From assembly GCF_014653945.1 (NCBI RefSeq), contig NZ_BNAU01000005.1, forward strand, positions 62,001 through 126,000: a stretch of DNA of 64,000 nt, read 5' to 3'. The notes under the pieces are model-generated. The model was given only the letters and a program-made list of their open reading frames with translations. It did no database searches and was not told the origin of the DNA. Below, piece by piece: positions 1 to 7,727 of the stretch (position 1 is its first letter; each line of letters starts with the position of its first letter). A program made the translations under genes and the position numbers. This stretch comes from Amycolatopsis deserti (lineage in GTDB: Bacteria; Actinomycetota; Actinomycetes; Mycobacteriales; Pseudonocardiaceae).

Positions 1-1194
1 ACGTCGACCCTGGTGATCTCGCTGTTCTACATGCTGGCCCAGATGGCCGGCGCCGGTGGACTGATCGCGCTGCTGCTGGACATCCACGGCGGCTTCGGGC
101 AGGCCCTGATCATCGCCGTGGTGGGCATCGTCATGGTGCTGTACGTGCTGGTCGGTGGCATGAAGGGCACCACCTACGTGCAGATCATCAAGGCGAGCAT
201 CCTGATCCTGTCCGCGGTGCTGATGACCGTGTTCCTGTTCGGCAAGTTCGGCTTCAGCCTGTCGAACCTTCTCTCCCAGGCCGCCTACCACAGCCCGATG
301 GGCGACAAGCTGCTCGAGCCGGGCGGCCAGTACGGCGCGAACGGCACCACCAAGCTGGACTTCGTGTCGCTGGCCGTCGCACTGATCCTGGGCGCGGCCG
401 CGCTGCCGCACGTCCTGATGCGCTTCTACACCGTGCCGAACTCGCAGGAGGCGCGCCGCTCGGTCGTGTGGGCCAGCGCGTGCATGTTCGTGTTCTACCT
501 GTGCACCCTGGTCATCGGCTTCGGCGCGGCCGCGCTGGTCGGCACCGACGAGATCAAGGCCGCGCCCGGTGGCGAGAACTCCGCGGCGCCGCTGCTGGCG
601 CTGCACATCGGCGGCACGCTGCTGCTGGGCGTCATCGCGGCGGTCGCGTTCGCGACGATCCTGGCGGTCGTGGCCGGCCTGACGCTGACCGCGTCGGCGT
701 CCTTCGCCCACGACGTGTACGCCAACATCTTCAAGCGCGGCCACGCCGACCCGGTCGACGAGGTGCGGGTGGCGCGCCTCACCGCGATCGTGATCGGGGT
801 GCTGGCGATCATCGGTGGCATCCTCGCCAACGGGCAGAACATCGCGTTCCTGGTCGCGCTGGCGTTCGCGGTCGCGGCCTCGGCGAACCTGTCGACGCTG
901 CTGTACTCGCTGTTCTGGAAGCGGTTCAACACGACCGGCACGCTGTGGGCCATCTACGGCGGCCTGGGCGCCTGCCTGGTGCTGGTGATCTTCTCGCCGG
1001 TGGTGTCCGGTACGCCGGACTCGATCATCAAGGGCGTGGACTTCCACTGGTTCCCGCTGAAGAACCCGGGCCTGGTGTCGATCCCGTTCTCGTTCCTGTG
1101 CGGTTTCCTCGGCACGATCCTCGGCAAGGACAAGGCCGACCCGCGCAAGCACGCCGAGATGGAGGTCCGTTCGCTGACCGGCATCGGCTCCTGA
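1..1194 (+). CDS. Sodium:solute (SSS) symporter, acetate/monocarboxylate permease type, C-terminal part
   Basis: The reading frame is already open at base 1 and ends with TGA at 1192-1194, so the N-terminus lies outside the window. The visible part is a chain of hydrophobic helices typical of the sodium:solute symporter family. QMAGAGGLIALLL and LPHVLMRFYTVPNSQEAR match the ActP/MctC subgroup, which imports acetate, propionate or pyruvate across the membrane. The short hydrophilic tail is usual for the family. The next gene begins 12 bases downstream on the same strand, but a functional link to polyamine synthesis is not obvious. The family is clear; the substrate is inferred from subgroup motifs. 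Confidence 0.85.
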   Translation, partial: TSTLVISLFYMLAQMAGAGGLIALLLDIHGGFGQALIIAVVGIVMVLYVLVGGMKGTTYVQIIKASILILSAVLMTVFLFGKFGFSLSNLLSQAAYHSPMGDKLLEPGGQYGANGTTKLDFVSLAVALILGAAALPHVLMRFYTVPNSQEARRSVVWASACMFVFYLCTLVIGFGAAALVGTDEIKAAPGGENSAAPLLALHIGGTLLLGVIAAVAFATILAVVAGLTLTASASFAHDVYANIFKRGHADPVDEVRVARLTAIVIGVLAIIGGILANGQNIAFLVALAFAVAASANLSTLLYSLFWKRFNTTGTLWAIYGGLGACLVLVIFSPVVSGTPDSIIKGVDFHWFPLKNPGLVSIPFSFLCGFLGTILGKDKADPRKHAEMEVRSLTGIGS

Positions 1195-1206
1195 GACGCT
1201 TCGGGG

Positions 1207-2364
1207 GTGACACCCCGAAGCCTCGACCGGATCCGGCGCTTCCTGGCCGGGCACGACGTGCCGACGCCGTGCCTGGTCGTGGACACCGACGCGGTCGCCA
1301 CGCGCGTGCGGGAACTCCTGGCCGAGTTCCCGCACGCGCGTCTGTGTTATGCCGTCAAGGCGAACCCGGAGCCGGCGGTGCTGCGGGCCGTGCTGGGCGC
1401 GGGCGGCGGGTTCGACGTGGCGAGCCCGGCCGAGATCGAAGCGTGCCTGGCGGCCGGCGCCGAGCCCACGGCCCTGTCCTACGGAAACACGATCAAGAAG
1501 CCGGCCGACATCGCGTTCGCGTGGTCGCGCGGGGTGCGGGACTTCACCACCGACGCCGAGGGTGACCTGGCCAGCCTGGCCGAGCACGCGCCCGGCGCGT
1601 CGGTGTCGGTGCGGATCCTGGTGGACGGGCCGGCGTCGGCGACGCCGTTCGGGCAGAAGTTCGGCTGCGAACCGGAGCGCGCGGCCGACCTGCTGGTGGA
1701 GGCGGACCGGCTGGGCCTGGACGCGGCCGGGATCGCCTTCCACGTCGGCTCGCAGCAGCCGGAACCGCAGGCGTGGGAGGCCGGGATCGCCGCGGCCGCC
1801 AAGATCTTCGCCGACTGCGCCGCACGCGGGGTGCGGCCGCGCCGCCTGAACATCGGCGGCGGCTTCGGCATCACCTACCGGGAGGCCGTGCCGCAGCTTG
1901 CCGCGTATGCCCGGGCGATCCGGGCGGCGGTGGCGGCGTACTTCCCCGGCGAGCCGGAGGTGCTGCTCGAGCCGGGCCGGGCCGTGGTCGCCGAGGCCGG
2001 GCTGATCCGCACCGAGGTCGTGCTGGTGTCCACCCGGTTCGGCCGCCGATGGGTCTACCTCGACGTCGGCCGGTACAACGGCCTGGCCGAGACCGAGAAC
2101 GAGGCCATCCCCTACCGGCTGGAGCCGCTGGACTCAGGCGGCGAGCGGGGTCCCGTCGTGCTGGCCGGGCCGACGTGCGACGGTGACGACGTGCTGTACC
2201 AACGGACTCCCTACGAGCTGCCGCTGTCGCTGCGCGCCGGGGACCGGCTGGACATCCTCGACGCCGGCGCCTACACGGCGAGCTATTCGTCGGTGGCGTT
2301 CAACGGGATCCCGCCCCTGCGCACCTACTGCCTGGAAGGAGGCACGCTCGCCGATGGCACGTGA
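1207..2364 (+). CDS. PLP-dependent ornithine/lysine-type decarboxylase (fold type III)
   Basis: This 385-residue protein belongs to the alanine-racemase-fold decarboxylases that include ornithine and diaminopimelate decarboxylases. Lys51 in CYAVKANP is the expected PLP Schiff-base lysine, EPGR (255-258) is the phosphate-binding motif, and GPTCDGDD around Cys324 is the active-site Cys-Asp motif of ornithine decarboxylase-like enzymes. It would make a diamine such as putrescine from ornithine. The start is GTG. The gene overlaps the AdoMet decarboxylase by 11 bases and leads a three-gene polyamine operon, which favours ornithine or lysine over diaminopimelate as substrate. Exact substrate unproven. 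Confidence 0.85.
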   Translation: MTPRSLDRIRRFLAGHDVPTPCLVVDTDAVATRVRELLAEFPHARLCYAVKANPEPAVLRAVLGAGGGFDVASPAEIEACLAAGAEPTALSYGNTIKKPADIAFAWSRGVRDFTTDAEGDLASLAEHAPGASVSVRILVDGPASATPFGQKFGCEPERAADLLVEADRLGLDAAGIAFHVGSQQPEPQAWEAGIAAAAKIFADCAARGVRPRRLNIGGGFGITYREAVPQLAAYARAIRAAVAAYFPGEPEVLLEPGRAVVAEAGLIRTEVVLVSTRFGRRWVYLDVGRYNGLAETENEAIPYRLEPLDSGGERGPVVLAGPTCDGDDVLYQRTPYELPLSLRAGDRLDILDAGAYTASYSSVAFNGIPPLRTYCLEGGTLADGT

Positions 2365-2734
2365 GATCGGCGCGTTCGCCGGACGGCACGTCCTGGCCGA
2401 GCTGCGGAGCATCGACCCGCGCCTGCTGGACGATCCGGCGTTCCTGCGCGAGGCGCTGCGGAGCGTGGTGACCGAGGCCGGTGCGACGGTCCGCGAGGTG
2501 GTCGGCCACCGGTTCGAGCCGCAGGGCGTGACGGTGCTGGCGCTGCTGGCCGAATCGCACGCCTCGGTGCACACCTACCCGGAGATCGGGGCGGTGTTCG
2601 CGGACGTGTTCACGTGCGGGGACCAGGCGGATCCGGTGCTCGCGGTGCGCCTGCTGGCCGCCGCGCTGGGCACCGCGGACGTGGAGATGTCGGTCGTCGA
2701 GCGCGGGGAGAAGCATGTCACGGCAGATCGTTGA
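2354..2734 (+). CDS. speD: S-adenosylmethionine decarboxylase proenzyme, SpeH type
   Basis: This 126-residue protein matches the short bacterial class of AdoMet decarboxylases, which self-cleave to create a pyruvoyl cofactor. The cleavage motif is seen as Glu67-Ser68-His69 followed by ASVHTYPE; Ser68 would become the pyruvoyl group. The downstream FTCGD motif carries the conserved catalytic Cys. The product, decarboxylated AdoMet, is the aminopropyl donor for the next gene. The ATG at 2354 has a GGAGG about 12 bases upstream and lies inside the end of the decarboxylase gene; its 3' end overlaps speE by 20 bases, so the three genes are very likely co-translated. Confidence 0.9.
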   Translation: MAREIGAFAGRHVLAELRSIDPRLLDDPAFLREALRSVVTEAGATVREVVGHRFEPQGVTVLALLAESHASVHTYPEIGAVFADVFTCGDQADPVLAVRLLAAALGTADVEMSVVERGEKHVTADR

Positions 2735-3578
2735 GCCCCTGGGCCCGGGGTTGTCGCGGGTGTGGGACGTGTCGGAGGTGCTGTTCGACGAGCACACCGG
2801 GTTCCAGCGGCTGCTGATCGGCCGCACGGCCCAGGGCGTGTCGCTGTTCTGCGACGACGAGCGGCAGAGCACCGAGGCGAGCCAGCTCGTCTACCACGAG
2901 GCGCTGATGGTGCCGGCGATGCTGCTGGCTTCGCAGCTACGGCGGGTGCTGATCATCGGGTCCAGCGAGGGCGTGGCGAGCCAGCTGGCGGTGGCGTTCG
3001 GTGCCGCGCACGTGGACCACGTGGACATCGACCGGGTGGCGGTGCGTAGGTGCGCTTCGCTGCTCCCCTACGGCTACACGGTCGAGGAGCTGGACGCGGC
3101 CGAGCGCGGTGAGGGGCCGGTGCGGGTGCACTACGCGGACGGGTTCTCGTTCGTCGAGGCCTCCGACGGCGGGTACGACCTGGTGGTGATCGACCTGCCG
3201 GACGAGAACACCGACCCGCAGGCCCAGCACAACCGGCTGTACGGCGCGGACTTCCTGCGCCGGTGCGCGGGTTTGCTCGCGCCCGGCGGGGTGGTGTGCT
3301 GCCAGGGCGGCTGCCCGACCCTGTGGCGCAACGACACGCTGCGGGTCGCCTGGGCCCGGTTCACCGAGGTGTTCGCCACGCCGGTGTACTTCGGCTCCGA
3401 CGAGCACGAGTGGGCTTTCCTGTCCGGCCGCGTGGACGAGGTGGCCGACCCGGTGGGGACGATGATCGCCCACCTGGACGGCTTCACACCGGCGACGCTG
3501 GACGCGGCCACCCTGCGCGGGTCGACCGTCGTGCCCTACTCGCTCAGAGCTTGCGCCCCGCGTGGACGCGGTGCGTGA
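2715..3578 (+). CDS. speE: Spermidine synthase-like aminopropyltransferase
   Basis: This 287-residue protein has the two-part layout of polyamine aminopropyltransferases: a small N-terminal beta domain containing DERQSTEASQLVYHEAL, then a Rossmann methyltransferase-like domain. It would transfer an aminopropyl group from decarboxylated AdoMet to a diamine. Two signature motifs depart from the usual form: the GGGDG nucleotide loop reads VLIIGSSEG, and the D-S-x-D substrate motif reads DLVVIDLPDE. The acidic VDID residue after strand 2 is kept. The start ATG follows GGGGAG. The last 35 bases overlap tail-to-tail with the DUF3817 gene on the other strand. Family clear; the acceptor diamine may be unusual. 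Confidence 0.82.
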   Translation: MSRQIVEPLGPGLSRVWDVSEVLFDEHTGFQRLLIGRTAQGVSLFCDDERQSTEASQLVYHEALMVPAMLLASQLRRVLIIGSSEGVASQLAVAFGAAHVDHVDIDRVAVRRCASLLPYGYTVEELDAAERGEGPVRVHYADGFSFVEASDGGYDLVVIDLPDENTDPQAQHNRLYGADFLRRCAGLLAPGGVVCCQGGCPTLWRNDTLRVAWARFTEVFATPVYFGSDEHEWAFLSGRVDEVADPVGTMIAHLDGFTPATLDAATLRGSTVVPYSLRACAPRGRGA

Positions 3579-3900
3579 CCGACCGCTCCGCGACGAACGA
3601 CAGGAACGGGATGGTGCCGGCGAGCAGCACCAGGATCGTGCCCTTGATCGACCACCGCGCCTTGAGCGCCAGGTCGACCGCGAACACCAGGTAGACCATG
3701 TAGAAGACACCGTGGCTGACGCCGGCCCAGCTCATCATCCCCGGCGAGTCGAACGCGTACTTGAGGATGAAGGCCGCCGTGAGCAGCAGCAACGCGATAC
3801 CAGTGGCGTAGGCCAGCACGCGGTAGCGCAGCAGCGGTCCCCGCAGGGCCGGCGCGGCCTTCGCGACCGGGGCGCCTTCGCGTTCGTCCGTGTCCACCAT
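3544..3900 (-). CDS. DUF3817 integral membrane protein
   Basis: A 118-residue protein with three or so hydrophobic segments after a short charged N-terminus. LAYATGIALLLLT and GVSHGVFYMVYLVFAVDLAL are characteristic of the DUF3817 family, common in actinobacteria; one hypothesis for such small membrane proteins is a role in envelope assembly, but no function is established that I can cite. ATG at 3898-3900 is preceded by GAAAGG. It converges on and overlaps speE by 35 bases. The adjacent upstream gene on the same strand is another small membrane protein 14 bases away, so the two are probably one transcript. Confidence 0.85.
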   Translation of the reverse strand: MVDTDEREGAPVAKAAPALRGPLLRYRVLAYATGIALLLLTAAFILKYAFDSPGMMSWAGVSHGVFYMVYLVFAVDLALKARWSIKGTILVLLAGTIPFLSFVAERSVTHRVHAGRKL

Positions 3901-3914
3901 CGCAGTCTGCCTTT

Positions 3915-4307
3915 CTAACTCTCGCGCTGGTCGCGGGCGTGCAGCTCGGCCAGGTAGCGGTTGTAGGCGGCGAGCTCGGGGTCGTCGTCCTCGGCCGGGA
4001 GCTGCCGCCGCACCCGGGGCGCCGGCACCTCGCGCGCCGGCTGGTGGCCCCACTCGGCACGCGAGTCCTCCGGCTGGGCGTCCTCCGCGGCCGCCTCGCG
4101 GCGCAGCTTCCAGATCCGCCACACCATGAACGCCGGGAACACCCCGAACAGCGGCCACTGCAGCACGTAACCCAGGTTCTGGAACGAGCCGCTCGCCGAT
4201 TCGAACCGGTTCCACTGCCACCAGGCCAGCCCGCAGCACACCGCGAACGCGGCGACGCACAGGACGCCGATCGCGATCCGGCGCGGCGTGAACAGACCCG
4301 TGGGCAC
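3915..4307 (-). CDS. Conserved two-helix membrane protein of unknown function
   Basis: A 130-residue protein starting at GTG. There are two clear hydrophobic helices (about residues 10-30 and 44-64) containing LAWWQWNRF and a proline-rich, acidic cytoplasmic-looking tail ending in PELAAYNRYLAELHARD. The WWQW-x-RF motif after the first helix resembles a family of small actinobacterial membrane proteins often found next to DUF3817 genes, as here. I do not recognise a biochemical function. It is probably co-transcribed with the DUF3817 gene 14 bases downstream. Confidence 0.7.
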   Translation of the reverse strand: MPTGLFTPRRIAIGVLCVAAFAVCCGLAWWQWNRFESASGSFQNLGYVLQWPLFGVFPAFMVWRIWKLRREAAAEDAQPEDSRAEWGHQPAREVPAPRVRRQLPAEDDDPELAAYNRYLAELHARDQRES

Positions 4308-4330
4308 ACCACGACGCTAGCACCCGCGGG

Positions 4331-5221
4331 TCAGGAGACCTTGACGACCTGGGCGGCCTTGGCGTAGGCGTCGGCCAGGCCGAACACCTTCTGCGCGTAG
4401 TCGACCGAGTTGTTGTAGGAGAGGATCCCCGACCACCAGCCGTTCGCGCTGGCCATGTCGCGGCCGCCGACGCACAGGTACTTGGCGGCGGCGAGCGCGG
4501 CGGCGTCGATCTGCTGCGGGTTGTAGCCGCCGCCGTAGCGGGCCCAGGTGCTGGGCAGGAACTGCATCGGCCCGACCGCCCGGTCGTAGGTCGGGTCGCC
4601 GTCGAACCGGCCGCCGTCGCTGTCGCCGATCGCCTTGATGCCGGGCGAGCCGTCCAGCGGGACGCCGACGATCGCCTTCGACGGCAGGCCGTTGGCTTGC
4701 AGCACCGCGCCGCCGTACTGGCCGTGGTTGGACTCGACCCGGCCGATGCCGGCGAGCGTGGCCCAGGACAGCCGGCACTTCGGCTGGGTGGCCCGCATCT
4801 CCAGCTCGGCGTTGCCGTAGGCGACGAGCGCGCGGGCGGGGATGCCGGTGACGTCGGCGACCTTGGCCGCCCACTGCGAGAGCAGGTCCCCGCCGCCGGA
4901 CTGCTGTTGCTGCTGGGGTTGTTGCTGCGGCTGGGTCTGCGCGGCGGGCGTGCCCTCGATGGTCGCGTTGACCGGGGCCGCCGAACCGGGCTCGACCTGC
5001 GCCGCCGCGTTGTCCAGGTCGGGGATCTCGGTGGTGGTCTCCGTGCGGTCGGGACGGGTGACCGCGCTGGTCGTCCAGATCCCGCCGACCGCCGCGGCCA
5101 GCACCAGCACCACGACCGCGAGCCTGCCGAGCACCGCGGGCACGGCCCGGGCGGGCCGTGCCACGGTGTCGTCCTCGGTGGACACGTCCGCAGGGTCGTG
5201 CTCGATCTGCTCCGTGTCCAA
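4331..5221 (-). CDS. Membrane-anchored lytic murein transglycosylase (MltB/SLT_2-like)
   Basis: A 296-residue protein with a charged N-terminus, one hydrophobic anchor (about residues 30-52), a Gln/Pro-rich linker (about 93-108) and a C-terminal lysozyme-like domain. WATLAGIGRVESNHG carries the expected catalytic Glu, and GPMQFLPSTWARYG is the usual second motif of this fold. It would cleave glycan strands of peptidoglycan outside the membrane. The start is a rare TTG at 5221, supported by GGGAGG nine bases upstream. The gene is monocistronic or loosely linked to the small membrane protein downstream, 23 bases away. Confidence 0.88.
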   Translation of the reverse strand: MDTEQIEHDPADVSTEDDTVARPARAVPAVLGRLAVVVLVLAAAVGGIWTTSAVTRPDRTETTTEIPDLDNAAAQVEPGSAAPVNATIEGTPAAQTQPQQQPQQQQQSGGGDLLSQWAAKVADVTGIPARALVAYGNAELEMRATQPKCRLSWATLAGIGRVESNHGQYGGAVLQANGLPSKAIVGVPLDGSPGIKAIGDSDGGRFDGDPTYDRAVGPMQFLPSTWARYGGGYNPQQIDAAALAAAKYLCVGGRDMASANGWWSGILSYNNSVDYAQKVFGLADAYAKAAQVVKVS

Positions 5222-5350
5222 GAACCTGGCCTCCCACCGACGTCCGCACGCGCTTCGCGGGCCGACGATAGGTGTGCCGGTGTCAAGCGAGCGCTAAAGC
5301 CTCACCTGACCAACGAGGCCGCGTTTCCTGACGTTACGCGGCCACGACGG

Positions 5351-5833
5351 TCAGCTGGCGCGCTGCTGGCGGGCGAGCCGGGCGACGCACCAGGCCGGGG
5401 CGCTGCCGCGGCGCAGGTGCTGCAGGACCGTCATCGGGCCGAGACGGCGGGACAGGTCGGACGGCGTGAGGCCGGCGGACCGGTAGTCCAGGGCGCGCTG
5501 GTCGAGCGGGCTGATGCCGGCGTCCCACCAGGCCTTGGCCTCTTCGATGTCGCCGACCATCTGCCACCAGCCCGCCGCGGCGACCAGCAGGTCGACCGGC
5601 ACCTCGGGCAGGCGTTCCCGCATCGCGTCCAGGTAGTCCGGGTCGGCCGACTCGACCGGCTTCCACGTGCGGGTGCCGGTGCGGGCGCGCTGGCCGGGAA
5701 TCCCTGGTGGTTGCTGCGGCAGTTCGGCGAGCCAGGCGGAGGCGATCCGGTCGGCCTCCATCTCCTCGGGCGTGCGCTCGAGCTCGGACGCCCACTGGGC
5801 AATCACCGCATCCACCCCGGGATCTCCGGTCAT
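5351..5833 (-). CDS. Conserved hypothetical protein
   Basis: A 160-residue soluble protein, predicted largely helical, rich in Trp in the middle (AAAGWWQMVGDIEEAKAWWD). I do not recognise the family. The start was set at ATG 5831-5833 because GAGGA lies seven bases upstream; a longer GTG reading would include this ribosome site within the coding region. The C-terminal half (GLTPSDLSRRLG and a short basic tail) hints at a helix-turn-helix-like segment but this is weak. No operon partner is close: the upstream region to 6088 holds no other gene that I can see. Confidence 0.6.
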   Translation of the reverse strand: MTGDPGVDAVIAQWASELERTPEEMEADRIASAWLAELPQQPPGIPGQRARTGTRTWKPVESADPDYLDAMRERLPEVPVDLLVAAAGWWQMVGDIEEAKAWWDAGISPLDQRALDYRSAGLTPSDLSRRLGPMTVLQHLRRGSAPAWCVARLARQQRAS

Positions 5834-6088
5834 CCCTGCCTCCTCGTGCCCCAACTGAAAGCCACCATCGAACGGCGATGATCGAAGCGATCGACCGTTT
5901 CGCCGGCGAGAACCGGCCGGTCACGCAATGTGAGCACCGTAGGGCGAATCCGGGCCGTCGCGCCAGAGGTTCCGGGCAAGGAATTCGACGACCAGCAGGT
6001 TAATCACATCAATCCACCCGGATGGTCGAACAGTGCCGCTCAGATGCCGAGATTGGTGACTTTACGTAGTTCCCCTGGGGACGCGCAC

Positions 6089-6130
6089 GGCCACGGCCGG
6101 CACCGCGGGAGGGCGGTGCCGGCCGTGGCC
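6089..6130 (-). terminator. Strong hairpin after the small membrane protein gene
   Basis: Bases 6089-6106 and 6113-6130 form a perfect 18-bp GC-rich stem with a six-base loop, nine bases beyond the stop codon of the small membrane protein gene at 6139. There is no clear T-run, which is common for actinobacterial terminators. Confidence 0.7.
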
Positions 6131-6138
6131 GGATGGGG

Positions 6139-6306
6139 TCAGGAGAAGAGGCTGCGGACGAAGGTCACGATGGCTTCGGCGCCGTCCCGGAGCCAGCCCA
6201 GTGCGCTGCGCACCACCTCGGCGGACTCGGTGGGACGGGTGATCAGGAAGAACAACACGAGCGCGACGACGGCCACGATGACGATCTTCTTGGTGTTCGC
6301 CGACAT
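6139..6306 (-). CDS. Small single-pass membrane protein
   Basis: A 55-residue protein: short polar N-terminus (MSANTKK), one hydrophobic helix (IVIVAVVALVLFFLI, about residues 8-22) and a C-terminal amphipathic stretch ending FVRSLFS. I chose ATG 6304-6306 because GAGGGG lies about nine bases upstream; an upstream start is possible but would add a Gly-rich stretch with no homology-like character. Function unknown. It stands alone, with a strong hairpin just after the stop. Confidence 0.6.
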   Translation of the reverse strand: MSANTKKIVIVAVVALVLFFLITRPTESAEVVRSALGWLRDGAEAIVTFVRSLFS

Positions 6307-6479
6307 GGCCGTGTTCCCCTCGCTCCAACTGGGCCCGCGGCCCTGGTTCCCCCCGATCAACGGCAATCCTGCCGTCACCGGGACGTTTTCGACACCCCTT
6401 CACACGGATGGCTGGGAGCCGTGACGCTGCGTGCCCAGCCGGGACATGTGACCACTCTAAACGATCTGTCGCGACCGCG

Positions 6480-6605
6480 TCAGGAGGCGATCACCCCCGC
6501 GCCTCCCGGACCGGGAATACCCGCCTCCGGCGAGACGACTCATGGCCACGGGAAGCTCGCGCCCGCCCTGGCCCGGACGCGCCCTCAGGAGGCGATCGCC
6601 CCCGC
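6480..6605. repeat. 21-bp direct repeat at the end of the CoA-transferase gene
   Basis: Bases 6480-6500 and 6585-6605 are identical at 20 of 21 positions (start TCAGGAGGCGATC). The second copy is the last codons and stop of the CoA-transferase gene; the first lies about 85 bases beyond it in non-coding DNA. The rest of the intervening segment shows no obvious gene. It may be the trace of a partial duplication of the gene end. Confidence 0.5.
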
Positions 6606-7727
6606 CTGCCGCAGTGCCTCCACCCCCTCGGCGTCGTACCCGAGTTCGGCCAGGACATCCGCCGTGTCCGCCCCCTTTTCGTGCGGCGGCTCGGGCGTCG
6701 CGGGCGGGGTGCGGTCGAACCGCGGCGCCGGGGCGGGCTGCACCACGCCGCCGATCTCGACGAACGTGCCCCGCGCCGCGTTGTGCGGGTGGGCCGCCGC
6801 CTCCCACGGGCTGAGCACCGGCGTCAGGCAGGCGTCCGTGCCCTCCGCCCGCGCCACCAGCTCGTCGCGCGTGTACTTGCCGATCGCCGCCGCGAGGATC
6901 TCCCGCAGCCGCGGCCACTGGTTCCAGTCCAGGTGCACCGGCAGCTCGTCCGGGTCCAGCTCGAGCACCTTGACCAGATCACCCCAGAACCGCATCTCGA
7001 TCGCCCCGACCGCGACGTACTTGCCGTCCGCGGTCTCGTACGTGTCGTAGAACGGCGCACCCCCGTCGAGGACGTTGCCGCCCCGCTCGTTGGGCCACAT
7101 CCCGGCCGACCGCATCCCGAACAGCTGCGTCATCAGCAGCGCCGCGCCGTCGACCATCGCCGCGTCCACGACCTGCCCGCGCCCCGAGGTGTTCCGCTCG
7201 TGCAGCGCGGCGAGGATGCCGAACGCCAGCAGCATCCCGCCACCGGCGAAGTCACCCACGAGGTTGAGCGGCGGCACCGGCCGCTCCCCCGCGCGCCCGA
7301 TCGGTTCGAGCGCGCCCGCGACGCTGAGGTAGTTGATGTCGTGCCCGGCCGCCGACGCCAACGGCCCGTCCTGGCCCCAGCCGGTCACCCGGCCGTAGAC
7401 GATGCGCGGGTTGCGCCCCTGCACGTCGTCCGGCCCCAGCCCCATGCGCTCGGCCACGCCCGGGCGGAAGCCCTCGATGAACACGTCGGCCCGCTCCGCC
7501 AGCCGGAGCACGACCTCGACGCCCTCGGGGCTCTTGGTGTCCACGCCGATGGTCCGGCGCCCGCGCGTGAGCGGGTCGTTGGGCACGCCGAGGACGTCCG
7601 CCCCCGGCTTGGCCCGGTCGACCCGCACCACGTCCGCGCCGAGGTCGGCCAGCAGCGTGCCGGCGAACGGCGCCGGGGCGAGTCCGGCCAGCTCGACGAC
7701 CTTCAGCCCGGCGAGTGGTCCCGCCAT
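6585..7727 (-). CDS. CaiB/BaiF family CoA-transferase (alpha-methylacyl-CoA racemase-like)
   Basis: A 380-residue class III CoA-transferase-family protein. GLKVVELAGLAPAPFAGTLLADLGADVVRVD is the typical N-terminal block, and GHDINYLSVAG with GDFAGGGMLLAFGILAAL are characteristic of the alpha-methylacyl-CoA racemase branch. It would act on branched or fatty acyl-CoA esters in the cytoplasm. Its ATG overlaps the stop of the acyl-CoA dehydrogenase by one base (TGATG), so the two are translationally coupled and probably act in one acyl-CoA degradation route, for example on methyl-branched chains. A divergently encoded TetR regulator likely controls both. Confidence 0.88.
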   Translation of the reverse strand: MAGPLAGLKVVELAGLAPAPFAGTLLADLGADVVRVDRAKPGADVLGVPNDPLTRGRRTIGVDTKSPEGVEVVLRLAERADVFIEGFRPGVAERMGLGPDDVQGRNPRIVYGRVTGWGQDGPLASAAGHDINYLSVAGALEPIGRAGERPVPPLNLVGDFAGGGMLLAFGILAALHERNTSGRGQVVDAAMVDGAALLMTQLFGMRSAGMWPNERGGNVLDGGAPFYDTYETADGKYVAVGAIEMRFWGDLVKVLELDPDELPVHLDWNQWPRLREILAAAIGKYTRDELVARAEGTDACLTPVLSPWEAAAHPHNAARGTFVEIGGVVQPAPAPRFDRTPPATPEPPHEKGADTADVLAELGYDAEGVEALRQAGAIAS

